A stretch of 64,000 nt of DNA from Faecalibacter rhinopitheci (GCF_015234135.1 NZ_JADGIK010000004.1:62001-126000), one strand, 5' to 3'. Counted from the first letter of the stretch, positions 8,096 through 15,889 are shown. Translations and numbers: made by a program. Notes: generated from the sequence alone by a model not told the origin.

Positions 8096-9256
8096 TTATA
8101 AATTTACTAATTGATGTTTAGAAGCTATTTTAGCAAGCGTACTAACTAATGCATCAATATCCTCTTTTGTGTTCAGATAGCTGAATGAAACGCGAAGAGG
8201 TGTCATTTGATTAATTTCTTCTTCTGTATACAATGTTTCCATAACTTTAGAAACTTTAGCAGCGCCAGAAGAACATGCAGAACCTTGAGATACGGCAATA
8301 CCAGCAAGCTCTAATTCAAAGCTAATTAATGGATCATGAAAAGGTAATTTAATACTTAAAACAGTATATAAACTTTTTTCAAAATCTGCACTTAATCCAT
8401 TAAATGAAACACCAGGAATATTTAATTTTAATTGGTTTATTGCATATTCTTTGATTCCTTCAATGTGTTTTTTATGACTACTCAATTCCTCAATAGAAAT
8501 TTCTAAAGATTTAGCTAGTCCCACAATTCCATAAATATTTTCTGTTCCAGATCTTAAGCCTCTTTCTTGACCACCACCTGCAATTAAAGGTTTTATATGA
8601 GTAGATTTTTTTGCGTATAAAAAACCAGCCCCTTTTGGTCCATGAATTTTATGGGCAGAACAAGATGCAAAGTCAATTCCTAACTCTTGAAAATCTAGTT
8701 TATAATGTCCTATCGTTTGCACTGTATCTGTATGAAATAGAGCCTTGTTTTCTTGACATAATTTAGCTACTCGTTCAACATCTAATAAATTTCCTAATTC
8801 ATTATTGGCGTGCATTAATGAAACTAAAGTCTTTTTGGAATCATCTTTTAATAAGTCTTCTAACTGACTATAATCTATAGAACCATCTTTAAAAATATTA
8901 AGTCGAATAACTTCGATACCATTTCTGTTTTCAATATCATTTATACTTTCTAGAACACATTTATGCTCCATATAAGACGAAATTATTCTTTTAACACCTA
9001 AATCATTTACACAAGATTTGATAATTGTATTGTTGGATTCAGTTCCACAAGATGTGAAATAAATTTCTGATGGAGATGCATTAAACTGCTGAGCAATTTT
9101 TTTTCTCGAAAGTTCAAGTAATGCCTTAGCTTCTCTTCCGAAAACATGAGTTGATGAAGGATTTCCGTAGCAGTTTTTCATTACAGTAACCATTTCTTCG
9201 ATTACTTGTGGATGAATAGCTGTTGTCGCAGCATTATCTAAATAAACTTTTTGCAT
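8096..9256 (-). CDS. Cysteine desulfurase (IscS/NifS-like, PLP-dependent)
   Basis: This 386-residue class V aminotransferase-fold enzyme takes sulfur from cysteine as a persulfide for Fe-S clusters or thiolated tRNAs, releasing alanine. Visible hallmarks are the N-terminal YLDNAATT motif, the PLP-lysine segment SAHKIHGPKGAGF, the arginine segment GGGQERGLRSGTENI and the catalytic cysteine loop GSACSSGAAKVS. I chose the ATG at 9256 over an upstream in-frame GTG at 9274. It puts YLDNAATT at the usual distance from the start and leaves a leader of about 55 nt after the promoter at 9318-9325. No scaffold gene lies beside it, so assignment to IscS or another subgroup stays open. Confidence 0.93.
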   Translation of the reverse strand: MQKVYLDNAATTAIHPQVIEEMVTVMKNCYGNPSSTHVFGREAKALLELSRKKIAQQFNASPSEIYFTSCGTESNNTIIKSCVNDLGVKRIISSYMEHKCVLESINDIENRNGIEVIRLNIFKDGSIDYSQLEDLLKDDSKKTLVSLMHANNELGNLLDVERVAKLCQENKALFHTDTVQTIGHYKLDFQELGIDFASCSAHKIHGPKGAGFLYAKKSTHIKPLIAGGGQERGLRSGTENIYGIVGLAKSLEISIEELSSHKKHIEGIKEYAINQLKLNIPGVSFNGLSADFEKSLYTVLSIKLPFHDPLISFELELAGIAVSQGSACSSGAAKVSKVMETLYTEEEINQMTPLRVSFSYLNTKEDIDALVSTLAKIASKHQLVNL

Positions 9257-9317
9257 GATAATATTTTTTAACACTTATATTACTTAAGTGTGTTTTTTTG
9301 AGGGATGAATTGTAGTA

Positions 9318-9348
9318 CAAATGTATAAATTCAATTACATTTAATCAA
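9318..9348 (-). promoter_or_regulatory. Promoter of the cysteine desulfurase gene
   Basis: On the minus strand a -33-type TTG (9346-9348) is followed after 20 nt by TACATTTG (9318-9325), an exact TAnnTTTG match. Both elements and the spacing agree with the Bacteroidota housekeeping sigma consensus. Confidence 0.65.
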
Positions 9349-9359
9349 TAGTTTTTTTA

Positions 9360-10175
9360 TTATTGAAAACGCATTAAATCTGAGCTTAAAAATCGCCATT
9401 CTGAGGTAAGAATCACACCGTTGTTTAGTGTAAACCATGGTGAAAGATCCGTTTCGTTTGGGTTAGAAATGATATGTATGTCTTGTCCTGGATAAAAACT
9501 TTGTGCTAATATAAATATTTTTTCTCCTTTACTATTTTTAGCCATATCTACAACTATCGCTGCATGGCCACGTAAGTAGGATTTTTGAATAAATACATCT
9601 CCAATTTGTATTTCTTTCCAATGAATACTATTTAGTTTTGATAGAATGGTATTTGGTGTAGTCTGTAATAAAAGATATTCTAAATATTCCTGAAATTTTT
9701 CATAGCTATAATCGTTTTGTACATATTCTACGTATTTTTTAATATCAATTTTCTCATTAATAGGAAAATCAATTTCATTATACATTTTTTGATTATACAA
9801 ATATTCTGCTCGTAGTCTGATAATTGCATTTGCATTATATTGTATGTTTTTATCAGATTGTTTTAAATCGATAACATCAATATAACTACCCAAATTTTCT
9901 TTTTCAGTTCCATCATAATATTTAACATTTTTATTATTTCGAGAAATAGGGAGTTGTGTTAAATACAATCCGAAATCTGAGTTAGGTTTAATTTTAATAT
10001 ATCCTTTAGGAGTCTTATAACGTGAATTTATAGTATAACCATTTGCAACAAGTAATTTTTCGTTTCTTGTAATTGGTGGAAAATCTGTGCTTATATTATC
10101 ATGATCTGAGGTAAGAGAATTACAACTGATAAATGCAGAAAAAATTATAACAAAAAAATAAAATTTAGGTTTCAT
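9360..10175 (-). CDS. DUF4846 domain lipoprotein
   Basis: This 271-residue protein has a lipoprotein signal peptide with lipobox FISC near residue 18. Its C-terminal half carries the features of DUF4846: IQIGDVFIQKSYLRGHAAIVVDMA, then FILAQSFYPGQDIHII and a final PWFTL...EWRF. The first His/Asp stretch resembles the active-site neighbourhood of NlpC/P60-like folds, but I infer no activity from it. It should be anchored in the envelope after lipidation of Cys18. It lies 40 bp downstream of uvrB on the same strand, with a GC-rich hairpin between them. The function of the family is unknown. Confidence 0.82.
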   Translation of the reverse strand: MKPKFYFFVIIFSAFISCNSLTSDHDNISTDFPPITRNEKLLVANGYTINSRYKTPKGYIKIKPNSDFGLYLTQLPISRNNKNVKYYDGTEKENLGSYIDVIDLKQSDKNIQYNANAIIRLRAEYLYNQKMYNEIDFPINEKIDIKKYVEYVQNDYSYEKFQEYLEYLLLQTTPNTILSKLNSIHWKEIQIGDVFIQKSYLRGHAAIVVDMAKNSKGEKIFILAQSFYPGQDIHIISNPNETDLSPWFTLNNGVILTSEWRFLSSDLMRFQ

Positions 10176-10179
10176 TGTA

Positions 10180-10208
10180 GGGGATTTCTCTTGAGCAAAA
10201 GAAACCCC
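10180..10208 (-). promoter_or_regulatory. Stable intercistronic hairpin upstream of the DUF4846 gene
   Basis: On the minus strand GGGGTTTCTTTTG pairs with a downstream arm ending in CCCC, with one bulged U. The hairpin ends 4 nt before the ATG at 10175 and has no U-tract, so it looks more like an mRNA processing or translation-control element than a terminator. Confidence 0.4.
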
Positions 10209-10215
10209 AATTTAA

Positions 10216-12207
10216 TTAATTTTCTTTTAACTGAGTTATTTTATCTCGAAATTCAGCAGCTTTTATGAAATCTAAATTTTTTGCTGCTTTTTCCATTTCT
10301 TTCTGCAAGTTTTGAATCATTTTATCCCGATCTTTTATTGAATAGTCAATTTTATCCTCTGCAGCATGTGCAACAATTTTCTTTTGATCGTATGGATTAT
10401 TTTCAAAATCATTGGCAGCTAAACTTAATTTGTTGATTTTCTTATTAAGCGCTTCAGGGACTTTATTATGATCTTTATTGTATTTGATCTGTATTTCTCG
10501 TCTGCGTTCAGTTTCATCAATAGTTTGCTTCATGCTATCAGTAATTTTATCTGCATACATAATTGCCAATCCATTAATGTTACGTGCTGCACGCCCCACA
10601 GTTTGTGTCAGCGAGCGATTACTTCTAAGAAAACCTTCTTTGTCTGCATCTAAAATAGCAACTAAAGAAACTTCAGGAAGATCTAAACCTTCACGTAATA
10701 AATTAACTCCAACTAAAACGTCAAACAATCCAGTTCTCAAGTCAGCCATAATTTGTACACGTTCCAACGTATCTACATCAGAGTGTATATAACGACATCT
10801 AACTCCATAGCGCGTTAAATATTTAGTTAACTCTTCTGCCATTCGTTTTGTAAGAGTAGTAACTAACACACGTTCGTCTACCTCAACACGTTTATTAATT
10901 TCTTCCATCAAATCATCTACTTGATTTTGTGATGGACGAACTTCTATTACAGGGTCTAATAATCCTGTTGGGCGAATAACTTGCTCAACAACAACACCTT
11001 CTGATTTTTCTAACTCATATTGTGCAGGGGTTGCGGAAACATATATTACTTGATTTTGTAAAGCTTCAAATTCTTCAAATTTCAAAGGTCTATTATCCAT
11101 TGCTGCAGGCAAACGGAAACCATATTCAACTAGATTCTCTTTGCGCGAACGATCTCCTCCATACATTGCGTGTACTTGGGATACAGTAACATGCGATTCA
11201 TCAATAACCATTAAGTAGTCTTGAGGAAAATAATCTAACAGACAGAAAGGTCTTGTCCCAGGTTCGCGTCCATCTAAATAACGTGAATAATTTTCGATTC
11301 CTGAACAGTAGCCTAACTCTTTAATCATCTCTAAATCAAATTCTGTACGTTCTTTTAATCGTTTAGCTTCAAGATATTTACCTATATCTTGGAAATAACT
11401 TTCTTGCTTACCTAAATCGATTTGAATATGTTGTATTGCATTATTTAATGAATCCTTGGATGTGACAAAGATATTTGCTGGATAAATATTAATCTTGTCT
11501 AAGCGTGATGAGCTTTCTCCAGTTTCGGGATTAAAAATTGTAATTTCCTCAATTTCATCACCAAAAAAGCTTATTCTGATTCCATCATCTGCATAAGCTG
11601 GATATATATCTAAGGTGTCACCTTTTATTCGGAAGTTTCCACGTTGAAATAAGCCTTCAGTGCGTGAGTATAATGCTTGTACTAATTGTTGTAGGAATTT
11701 AGTTCTTGAAATAATCTGACCAGTTTCCACTTCAATTACATTTTTATGAAATTCTGAAGGATTTCCGATACCATATAAACAAGAAACGGATGCAACTACC
11801 AAAATATCGCGGCGACCAGACAAAAGTGATGAAGTAGTGCTTAAACGAAGCTTTTCTATCTCTTCATTAATAGACAAATCCTTTTCAATATAAGTTCCGG
11901 AAGTAGGGATATAAGCTTCTGGTTGATAATAGTCATAGTACGACACAAAGTATTCTACAGCATTATTAGGAAAAAATTCTTTGAATTCCATGTAAAGCTG
12001 TGCTGCTAAAGTTTTATTGTGTGCAAGAACCAATGTAGGTTTTTGAATTTCTTGTACGACATTTGCAACTGTAAATGTTTTACCCGAACCAGTAACACCT
12101 AAAAGTGTTTGATATTTTTCGCCACTTGTAATTCCAGCTACAAGCTCGTTAATTGCTTTTGGTTGATCTCCTGTTGGACTAAATTCAGAATTAAGTTTAA
12201 ACTGCAT
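10216..12207 (-). CDS. uvrB: Excinuclease ABC subunit B
   Basis: This 663-residue helicase-like subunit of nucleotide excision repair receives DNA from UvrA, checks the lesion and recruits UvrC. Walker A (GVTGSGKT) is at residues 37-44. The damage-sensing beta-hairpin with YYDYYQPEAYIP is at about 90-101. The DEAD-like VIDESHVT motif follows, then the helicase motifs VGVNLLREGLDLPEV and QTVGRAARN, and a C-terminal UVR coiled coil that binds UvrC. Its length is normal. A perfect -7 box lies only 4 nt before the ATG, which points to a leaderless transcript. No LexA-like operator was recognised. Confidence 0.97.
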   Translation of the reverse strand: MQFKLNSEFSPTGDQPKAINELVAGITSGEKYQTLLGVTGSGKTFTVANVVQEIQKPTLVLAHNKTLAAQLYMEFKEFFPNNAVEYFVSYYDYYQPEAYIPTSGTYIEKDLSINEEIEKLRLSTTSSLLSGRRDILVVASVSCLYGIGNPSEFHKNVIEVETGQIISRTKFLQQLVQALYSRTEGLFQRGNFRIKGDTLDIYPAYADDGIRISFFGDEIEEITIFNPETGESSSRLDKINIYPANIFVTSKDSLNNAIQHIQIDLGKQESYFQDIGKYLEAKRLKERTEFDLEMIKELGYCSGIENYSRYLDGREPGTRPFCLLDYFPQDYLMVIDESHVTVSQVHAMYGGDRSRKENLVEYGFRLPAAMDNRPLKFEEFEALQNQVIYVSATPAQYELEKSEGVVVEQVIRPTGLLDPVIEVRPSQNQVDDLMEEINKRVEVDERVLVTTLTKRMAEELTKYLTRYGVRCRYIHSDVDTLERVQIMADLRTGLFDVLVGVNLLREGLDLPEVSLVAILDADKEGFLRSNRSLTQTVGRAARNINGLAIMYADKITDSMKQTIDETERRREIQIKYNKDHNKVPEALNKKINKLSLAANDFENNPYDQKKIVAHAAEDKIDYSIKDRDKMIQNLQKEMEKAAKNLDFIKAAEFRDKITQLKEN

Positions 12208-12211
12208 AATG

Positions 12212-12219
12212 CAAATTTA
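12212..12219 (-). promoter_or_regulatory. Promoter -7 box for uvrB, adjacent to the start codon
   Basis: The minus strand reads TAAATTTG, matching TAnnTTTG, with just CATT between it and the uvrB ATG. Transcription would start at or beside the A of the ATG (inference), which implies a leaderless mRNA. Confidence 0.6.
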
Positions 12220-12254
12220 CAAAAACGAACAGGAATAAATGTGGATGAGGAAAG

Positions 12255-12376
12255 TTAAAAAAAAATAAAAAGGCGACGTGAGTCACCTTTTCATCAAAAC
12301 CACAAAAAAATGAGAAAACTGTTTACTTAGTAAACAAACTTCCTTCCATTATTACAAGCTATTGCCCGCTATAACC
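12255..12376 (-). ncRNA. Probable small RNA between mazG and uvrB
   Basis: A transcription unit of about 120 nt has no credible ORF but its own signals. Upstream are TTG (12410-12412), a 21-nt spacer and TATATTTG (12381-12388). Inside are two hairpins: UUAUAGC...GCUUGUAA near 12353-12374 with one bulge, and GUUUAC-UAA-GUAAAC at 12321-12335. At the end is a strong terminator (12268-12291). The terminator stem is perfect only on the minus strand, where a G-U wobble replaces a C-A mismatch, so the RNA reads from the minus strand. uvrB has a separate promoter after the terminator, so this is not simply its leader. It did not look like SRP RNA, tmRNA, RNase P or a 6S-like single long hairpin. The family is unknown to me. 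Confidence 0.6.
12268..12291 (-). terminator. Terminator of the probable small RNA
   Basis: On the minus strand AAAAGGUGAC pairs with GUCGCCUUUU around a UCAC loop and is followed by UUUAUUUUUUUUU. The U-G pair is a C-A mismatch on the other strand, which fixes the orientation. Confidence 0.85.
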
Positions 12377-12380
12377 ATTG

Positions 12381-12412
12381 CAAATATAGGCCTGTTTTTT
12401 TCCTGAACACAA
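12381..12412 (-). promoter_or_regulatory. Promoter of the probable small RNA
   Basis: A minus-strand TTG (12410-12412) is followed by a 21-nt spacer and TATATTTG (12381-12388), an exact TAnnTTTG match. No protein-coding start lies downstream before the terminator at 12268-12291. Confidence 0.6.
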
Positions 12413-12492
12413 TAAAAAACAATTGTTTCTTTTGTAGGTGTGTATAAAACTTATTTATATAGTTTGTATTTGTTTGATAAATAAGGGGGTTG

Positions 12493-12530
12493 AAAAAGTG
12501 TTTAATCGTTTATGGTGTTATATAAACACT
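12493..12530 (-). terminator. Terminator of the def-DUF5606-mazG operon
   Basis: On the minus strand AGTGTTTA (12530-12523) pairs exactly with TAAACACT (12504-12497) and a short U-run follows. The stem abuts the mazG stop codon, so the hairpin closes this operon ahead of the small RNA. Confidence 0.65.
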
Positions 12531-13293
12531 AGCGAATTTTCGCTAAATTCCATAAATCATCTAATTGGTTTAAGGTCATTTCGCCTAGTATTAACCCTTT
12601 TTCTTGTGCAATTTCTTCTAAAATTTGAAATCTTTTGATGAATTTTTTGTTTGATTTTTCCAATGCATCATCAGCATTGATTCCAACAAAGCGTCCATAA
12701 TTGATTAAAGAGAACAAAATATCTCCAAATTCCATTTCTTTATCGATAGGATTTGGTTCATTTTTAAACTCAATAATTTCTTCTTGGATTTTTTCAAATA
12801 CTTGTTCTGAATTTTCGAATTCAAAACCAACTCCTTTTACTTTGTCTTGGATGCGATAAGCCTTAACCATCGCAGGCAGGGAAGATGGAACACCAGAAAG
12901 TACAGATTTGTTGCCTTCTTTAAGTTTTAATTTTTCCCAATTTTGTAGAACTTTTTCTTCTGTGTCGGCTTGTACTTCACCGTAGATATGAGGATGTCTG
13001 TGAATTAACTTATCACAAATAGAATTCAGTACATCAGCTACGTCAAATTGACCTTGTTCTGATGCTATTTTAGAATAAAAAACTAGGTGAAGAAAGACAT
13101 CACCTAGTTCTTTTTTTATTTCATCTGAATCATTTTCGATGATAGCGTCCGAAAGTTCGTAAATTTCCTCGATGCTTAAAGTGCGCAACGATTCATTAGT
13201 TTGTTTACGATCCCAAGGACATTTTTCACGTAACTCATCCATTATATCCAACAAGCGATTGAAGGCTTCTAATTGAGCTTTACGTGTATTCAT
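12529..13293 (-). CDS. mazG: Nucleoside triphosphate pyrophosphohydrolase
   Basis: This 254-residue all-alpha pyrophosphatase hydrolyses (d)NTPs to NMP and PPi, cleaning the nucleotide pool. The first MazG domain has CPWDRKQT, then EEIYELSDAI and DEIKKELGDVFLHLVFYS, which supply the Glu/Asp residues for Mg binding. A second domain ends in EEIIEFKNE and EFGDILFSLINYGR. The tandem-domain layout and length match E. coli MazG. It is the last gene of a probable operon, def, DUF5606, mazG, starting 8 bp after the preceding stop. A terminator abuts its own stop codon. Confidence 0.95.
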   Translation of the reverse strand: MNTRKAQLEAFNRLLDIMDELREKCPWDRKQTNESLRTLSIEEIYELSDAIIENDSDEIKKELGDVFLHLVFYSKIASEQGQFDVADVLNSICDKLIHRHPHIYGEVQADTEEKVLQNWEKLKLKEGNKSVLSGVPSSLPAMVKAYRIQDKVKGVGFEFENSEQVFEKIQEEIIEFKNEPNPIDKEMEFGDILFSLINYGRFVGINADDALEKSNKKFIKRFQILEEIAQEKGLILGEMTLNQLDDLWNLAKIR

Positions 13294-13301
13294 ATCAAAA
13301 A

Positions 13302-13904
13302 TTATTCTTCAGTTTTTTTCTTTGTAGTTTTTTTAGCAGCAGTTTTCTTAGCTGGTTTTTCTTCACCTGTTTCAGCTTTTGCTTTTTTAGGAGCAGCTTT
13401 CTTTTTAGGTTTAGCTTCTACAACTTCTTCAGTTTCAACTTTTGCTTCAACTTCTACCGGAGCTTTTGCAGCTTCAATTTCTGCTTGTTGAGCAGCGATT
13501 GCAGCTTCTACAGCAGCTAAGTCGATGTTTAATAATCCTTTAGATTGTAAAATGTTATACCATTGGAATAACTTTTTTAAATCAGAATCGTAAACTCTTG
13601 TATCGTCATATTCTGGTAAAACTTGTTCCATGTAAGCACGTAATTCTGCTCCAGATGATTTGTGGTCGATAGAAGCACCACCGTTTTCTTTTTTGTAAAT
13701 TCTAAAGAAAACTTCTGCTAAAGGGTATTCTTGAGAAACACCGTAGATAGCTACGTTTTCTAATAAACTAACATTGTAGTTAGCGGCAATAGATACTTTT
13801 TTTCCTTTGTCTAAATCTTCAACAATGAAACCATTTCTTGTTTGAGAAACTAAACGGTATAAACCTGGTTTTCCTGAAATCGCGATAACTCTTGATAAAT
13901 CCAT
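13302..13904 (-). CDS. DUF5606 protein with a lysine/alanine-rich tail
   Basis: This 200-residue protein opens with the conserved flavobacterial DUF5606 region (residues 1 to about 130: VIAISGKPGLYRLVSQTRNG, EDLDKGKKVSIAANYNVSLL, LFQWYNIL). The last 60 residues are a low-complexity Ala/Lys/Glu/Pro tail (KPKKKAAPKKAK, KKTAAKKTTKKK) resembling histone H1-like or nucleic-acid-binding tails. The strongly basic end is directly visible; nucleic-acid binding is inference. It lies between def (22 bp gap) and mazG (8 bp gap) and is probably co-transcribed. The function of the family is not known. Confidence 0.87.
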   Translation of the reverse strand: MDLSRVIAISGKPGLYRLVSQTRNGFIVEDLDKGKKVSIAANYNVSLLENVAIYGVSQEYPLAEVFFRIYKKENGGASIDHKSSGAELRAYMEQVLPEYDDTRVYDSDLKKLFQWYNILQSKGLLNIDLAAVEAAIAAQQAEIEAAKAPVEVEAKVETEEVVEAKPKKKAAPKKAKAETGEEKPAKKTAAKKTTKKKTEE

Positions 13905-13926
13905 ATTCTAATTTATGTTTAAGGGA

Positions 13927-14502
13927 CTATATAGGGAATTTCATCTTATAAGATGTATTCACATTCCCTTTTGTTATGTTTTTTAATTTATTACTTATTA
14001 ATTTCTTTTTAAAGCTCGAAATATAATCAATAAATAGTTTTCCATCCAAATGATCATATTCATGTTGTATTACTCGAGCTCTAATATCTGAAAATGTTTC
14101 CGTATGTTTTTTCCAGTTTTCATCATAATACTCTAAAGTAATAGATTCTGGTCTTGCCACATCCTCATGTATGTGAGGAATGCTTAAACATCCTTCTGTG
14201 AATTTCCACTCATCACCTTCAGATTCGCTAATTTTTTTAGGGTTAATGAAGACTTTTTTAAATGATAGAATTTCTTCTTTTATATCTTCATAATCTTCAT
14301 CTTCAGCAAACGGACTACAATCTACTACGAATAAACGAATATCGCGACCAATTTGTGGAGCGGCAATACCAACTCCATTTGAGTCATACATTGTCTCAAA
14401 CATATTGTCAATTAATTCGGTTAAGTTTTTGTATTCCTGATCTATGTTTTGTGAAACTTTACGAAGGACAGGGTCTCCATAAGCTACAACTGGTAATACC
14501 AT
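13927..14502 (-). CDS. def: Peptide deformylase
   Basis: This 191-residue metalloenzyme removes the formyl group from the N-terminal methionine of new proteins. All three family motifs are intact: GVGIAAPQ (residues 43-50), EGCLS (103-107) and QHEYDH (146-151). They give metal ligands Cys105, His147 and His151 and catalytic Glu148. It has its own -7 box (TATCTTTG) about 29 nt upstream of the ATG and leads the operon with DUF5606 and mazG. ruvX lies just upstream on the same strand but has a separate promoter. Confidence 0.97.
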   Translation of the reverse strand: MVLPVVAYGDPVLRKVSQNIDQEYKNLTELIDNMFETMYDSNGVGIAAPQIGRDIRLFVVDCSPFAEDEDYEDIKEEILSFKKVFINPKKISESEGDEWKFTEGCLSIPHIHEDVARPESITLEYYDENWKKHTETFSDIRARVIQHEYDHLDGKLFIDYISSFKKKLISNKLKNITKGNVNTSYKMKFPI

Positions 14503-14530
14503 TTAATTTTATTTTTTATTAAATAATGGG

Positions 14531-14538
14531 CAAAGATA
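14531..14538 (-). promoter_or_regulatory. Promoter -7 box for def
   Basis: The minus strand reads TATCTTTG, an exact TAnnTTTG match, in the gap between ruvX and def about 28 nt before the def ATG. Confidence 0.55.
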
Positions 14539-14546
14539 CAATTTTG

Positions 14547-14960
14547 TTATAGTTTATGAGATAAAAATGATTGTAAAATTATCACAGCACTTACTTTATC
14601 TAATATTCCTTTTTCTTGTCTTTTTTTCTTTTTCATCCCTCCACTTACTAATGCTTGTGAGGCCATTTTAGATGTAAACATCTCATTTTCACGATGGATT
14701 TTAATAGTCGGGTACTTCTGAGAAAATTTATCAATGAATTTTTTTATTTCAATTTCAATATCATTTGTCTGCATGTTAAAATGTAAAGGTAAACCTACCA
14801 CTAGGTCTGATACATTTTCAGTAAATAGATATTTATCAAAGAAATCCATTAATTTACTAGTTTCGATTGTATCCACTGGTGATGCGATGATTTGCATTTC
14901 ATCTGTTGCTGCAACTCCTGTTCTCTTACCACCAAAATCTATTGCTACTATTCTTGCCAT
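14547..14960 (-). CDS. ruvX: Putative pre-16S rRNA nuclease / Holliday junction resolvase-like RuvX (YqgF)
   Basis: This 137-residue RNase H-fold protein has the family opening AIDFGGKRTGVAATD with the catalytic Asp, the VVGLPLHF segment, a middle Glu region (IHRENEMFTSKMA) and a C-terminal DKVSAVIILQSFL with the last acidic residue. YqgF matures the 5' end of 16S rRNA in E. coli; the resolvase name is historical. A perfect -7 box sits 4 nt before the ATG, so the mRNA is probably leaderless. It is divergent from dapD, and the two promoters lie back to back. Confidence 0.93.
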   Translation of the reverse strand: MARIVAIDFGGKRTGVAATDEMQIIASPVDTIETSKLMDFFDKYLFTENVSDLVVGLPLHFNMQTNDIEIEIKKFIDKFSQKYPTIKIHRENEMFTSKMASQALVSGGMKKKKRQEKGILDKVSAVIILQSFLSHKL

Positions 14961-14964
14961 TCGG

Positions 14965-14972
14965 CAAATTTA
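14965..14972 (-). promoter_or_regulatory. Promoter -7 box for ruvX, adjacent to the start codon
   Basis: The minus strand reads TAAATTTG with just four bases (CCGA) between it and the ATG at 14960. It faces the divergent dapD box at 15004-15011 across 31 bp. Confidence 0.6.
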
Positions 14973-15003
14973 TAAAAACGTTTATTTAAACACATATATA
15001 TTT

Positions 15004-15011
15004 TATATTTG
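15004..15011 (+). promoter_or_regulatory. Promoter -7 box for dapD
   Basis: TATATTTG is an exact TAnnTTTG match, ending 21 nt before the dapD ATG. The short inverted repeat GTTTA-TT-TAAAC (14980-14991) lies between this box and the ruvX box. Confidence 0.6.
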
Positions 15012-15032
15012 TGGCTTATATAGGTACAGAAA

Positions 15033-15848
15033 ATGGAAAATTTAAGAGAAATAATCGAAAAAGCTTGGGATAATCGTGAATTATTACAAGAAGATTCTAC
15101 GCAAAAAGCAATTCGTGATGTAATCGAATTAATTGATAATGGACAATTACGTTGCGCAGAACCAATAGAAGGAGGATGGCAAGTAAATGAATGGGTAAAG
15201 AAAGCTGTTGTTATGTATTTCCCTATTCAGAAAATGGAAACGTTAGAAGCTGGGATTTTTGAATACCATGATAAAATGGAATTAAAACGTAACTATGCTG
15301 AAAAAGGAATTCGTGTAGTGCCTAATGCAGTTGCTCGTTACGGTGCTTATATTTCTTCAGGAGTAATTTTAATGCCTTCTTATGTAAATATTGGTGCTTA
15401 TGTAGACGAAGGAACTATGGTGGATACATGGGCTACAGTAGGTTCTTGTGCACAAATCGGTAAAAATGTTCACTTATCAGGAGGAGTTGGTATCGGTGGA
15501 GTTTTAGAGCCTTTACAAGCGGCTCCAGTAATTATTGAAGACAATGCATTTATTGGATCTCGTTGTATCGTAGTAGAAGGTGTTCGTGTAGGAAAAGAAG
15601 CAGTGTTGGGTGCAAATGTTGTATTAACAGCTTCAACTAAAATTATTGATGTTTCGGGTGACGAACCAGTAGAGATTAAAGGATATGTGCCAGAACGTTC
15701 TGTTGTAATCCCAGGGTCTTATACGAAAAAATTTGCGGCTGGAGAATATCAAGTTCCTTGTGCATTAATTATCGGTAAGCGTAAAGAAAGTACAGATAAA
15801 AAAACATCTTTAAATGATGCTTTACGCGATCATAGCGTAGCAGTATAA
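15033..15848 (+). CDS. dapD: 2,3,4,5-tetrahydropyridine-2,6-dicarboxylate N-succinyltransferase
   Basis: This 271-residue enzyme succinylates tetrahydrodipicolinate in the succinylase branch of lysine and diaminopimelate synthesis. The N-terminal helical domain (IIEKAWDNRELL, then IDNGQLRCAEP) is followed by a left-handed beta-helix of hexapeptide repeats. These include VDTWATVGSCAQIGKNVHLSGGVGIGGVLEPL and AFIGSRCIVVEGVRVGKEAVLGANVVL. Length and motifs are typical. The gene is monocistronic, with its own -7 box and a strong terminator, and diverges from ruvX. It supplies meso-diaminopimelate for peptidoglycan. Confidence 0.97.
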   Translation: MENLREIIEKAWDNRELLQEDSTQKAIRDVIELIDNGQLRCAEPIEGGWQVNEWVKKAVVMYFPIQKMETLEAGIFEYHDKMELKRNYAEKGIRVVPNAVARYGAYISSGVILMPSYVNIGAYVDEGTMVDTWATVGSCAQIGKNVHLSGGVGIGGVLEPLQAAPVIIEDNAFIGSRCIVVEGVRVGKEAVLGANVVLTASTKIIDVSGDEPVEIKGYVPERSVVIPGSYTKKFAAGEYQVPCALIIGKRKESTDKKTSLNDALRDHSVAV

Positions 15849-15860
15849 AAAATTTAGATC

Positions 15861-15889
15861 AAAGCGATTCTTTTCTGGAATCGCTTTTT
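15861..15889 (+). terminator. Terminator of dapD
   Basis: AAAGCGATTC (15861-15870) and GAATCGCTTT (from 15878) form a stem over a short loop, followed by a T-rich tract, 12 nt after the dapD stop. Confidence 0.88.

Noticed and set aside
12311-12331. Short plus-strand peptide ORF (ATG AGA AAA CTG TTT ACT TAG)
   Set aside because: It is on the opposite strand to the promoter and terminator found here and has only six codons, so it is likely chance.
12342-12350. GGAAGGAAG word in the predicted small RNA, as in SRP RNA domain IV
   Set aside because: The paired flanks and conserved bulges of SRP RNA are missing, so the resemblance is limited to nine bases.
12438-12638. Plus-strand 66-codon ORF over the mazG end and the intergenic gap
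   Set aside because: It overlaps the mazG coding end and its terminator, has no family similarity or promoter, and looks like AT-rich chance.
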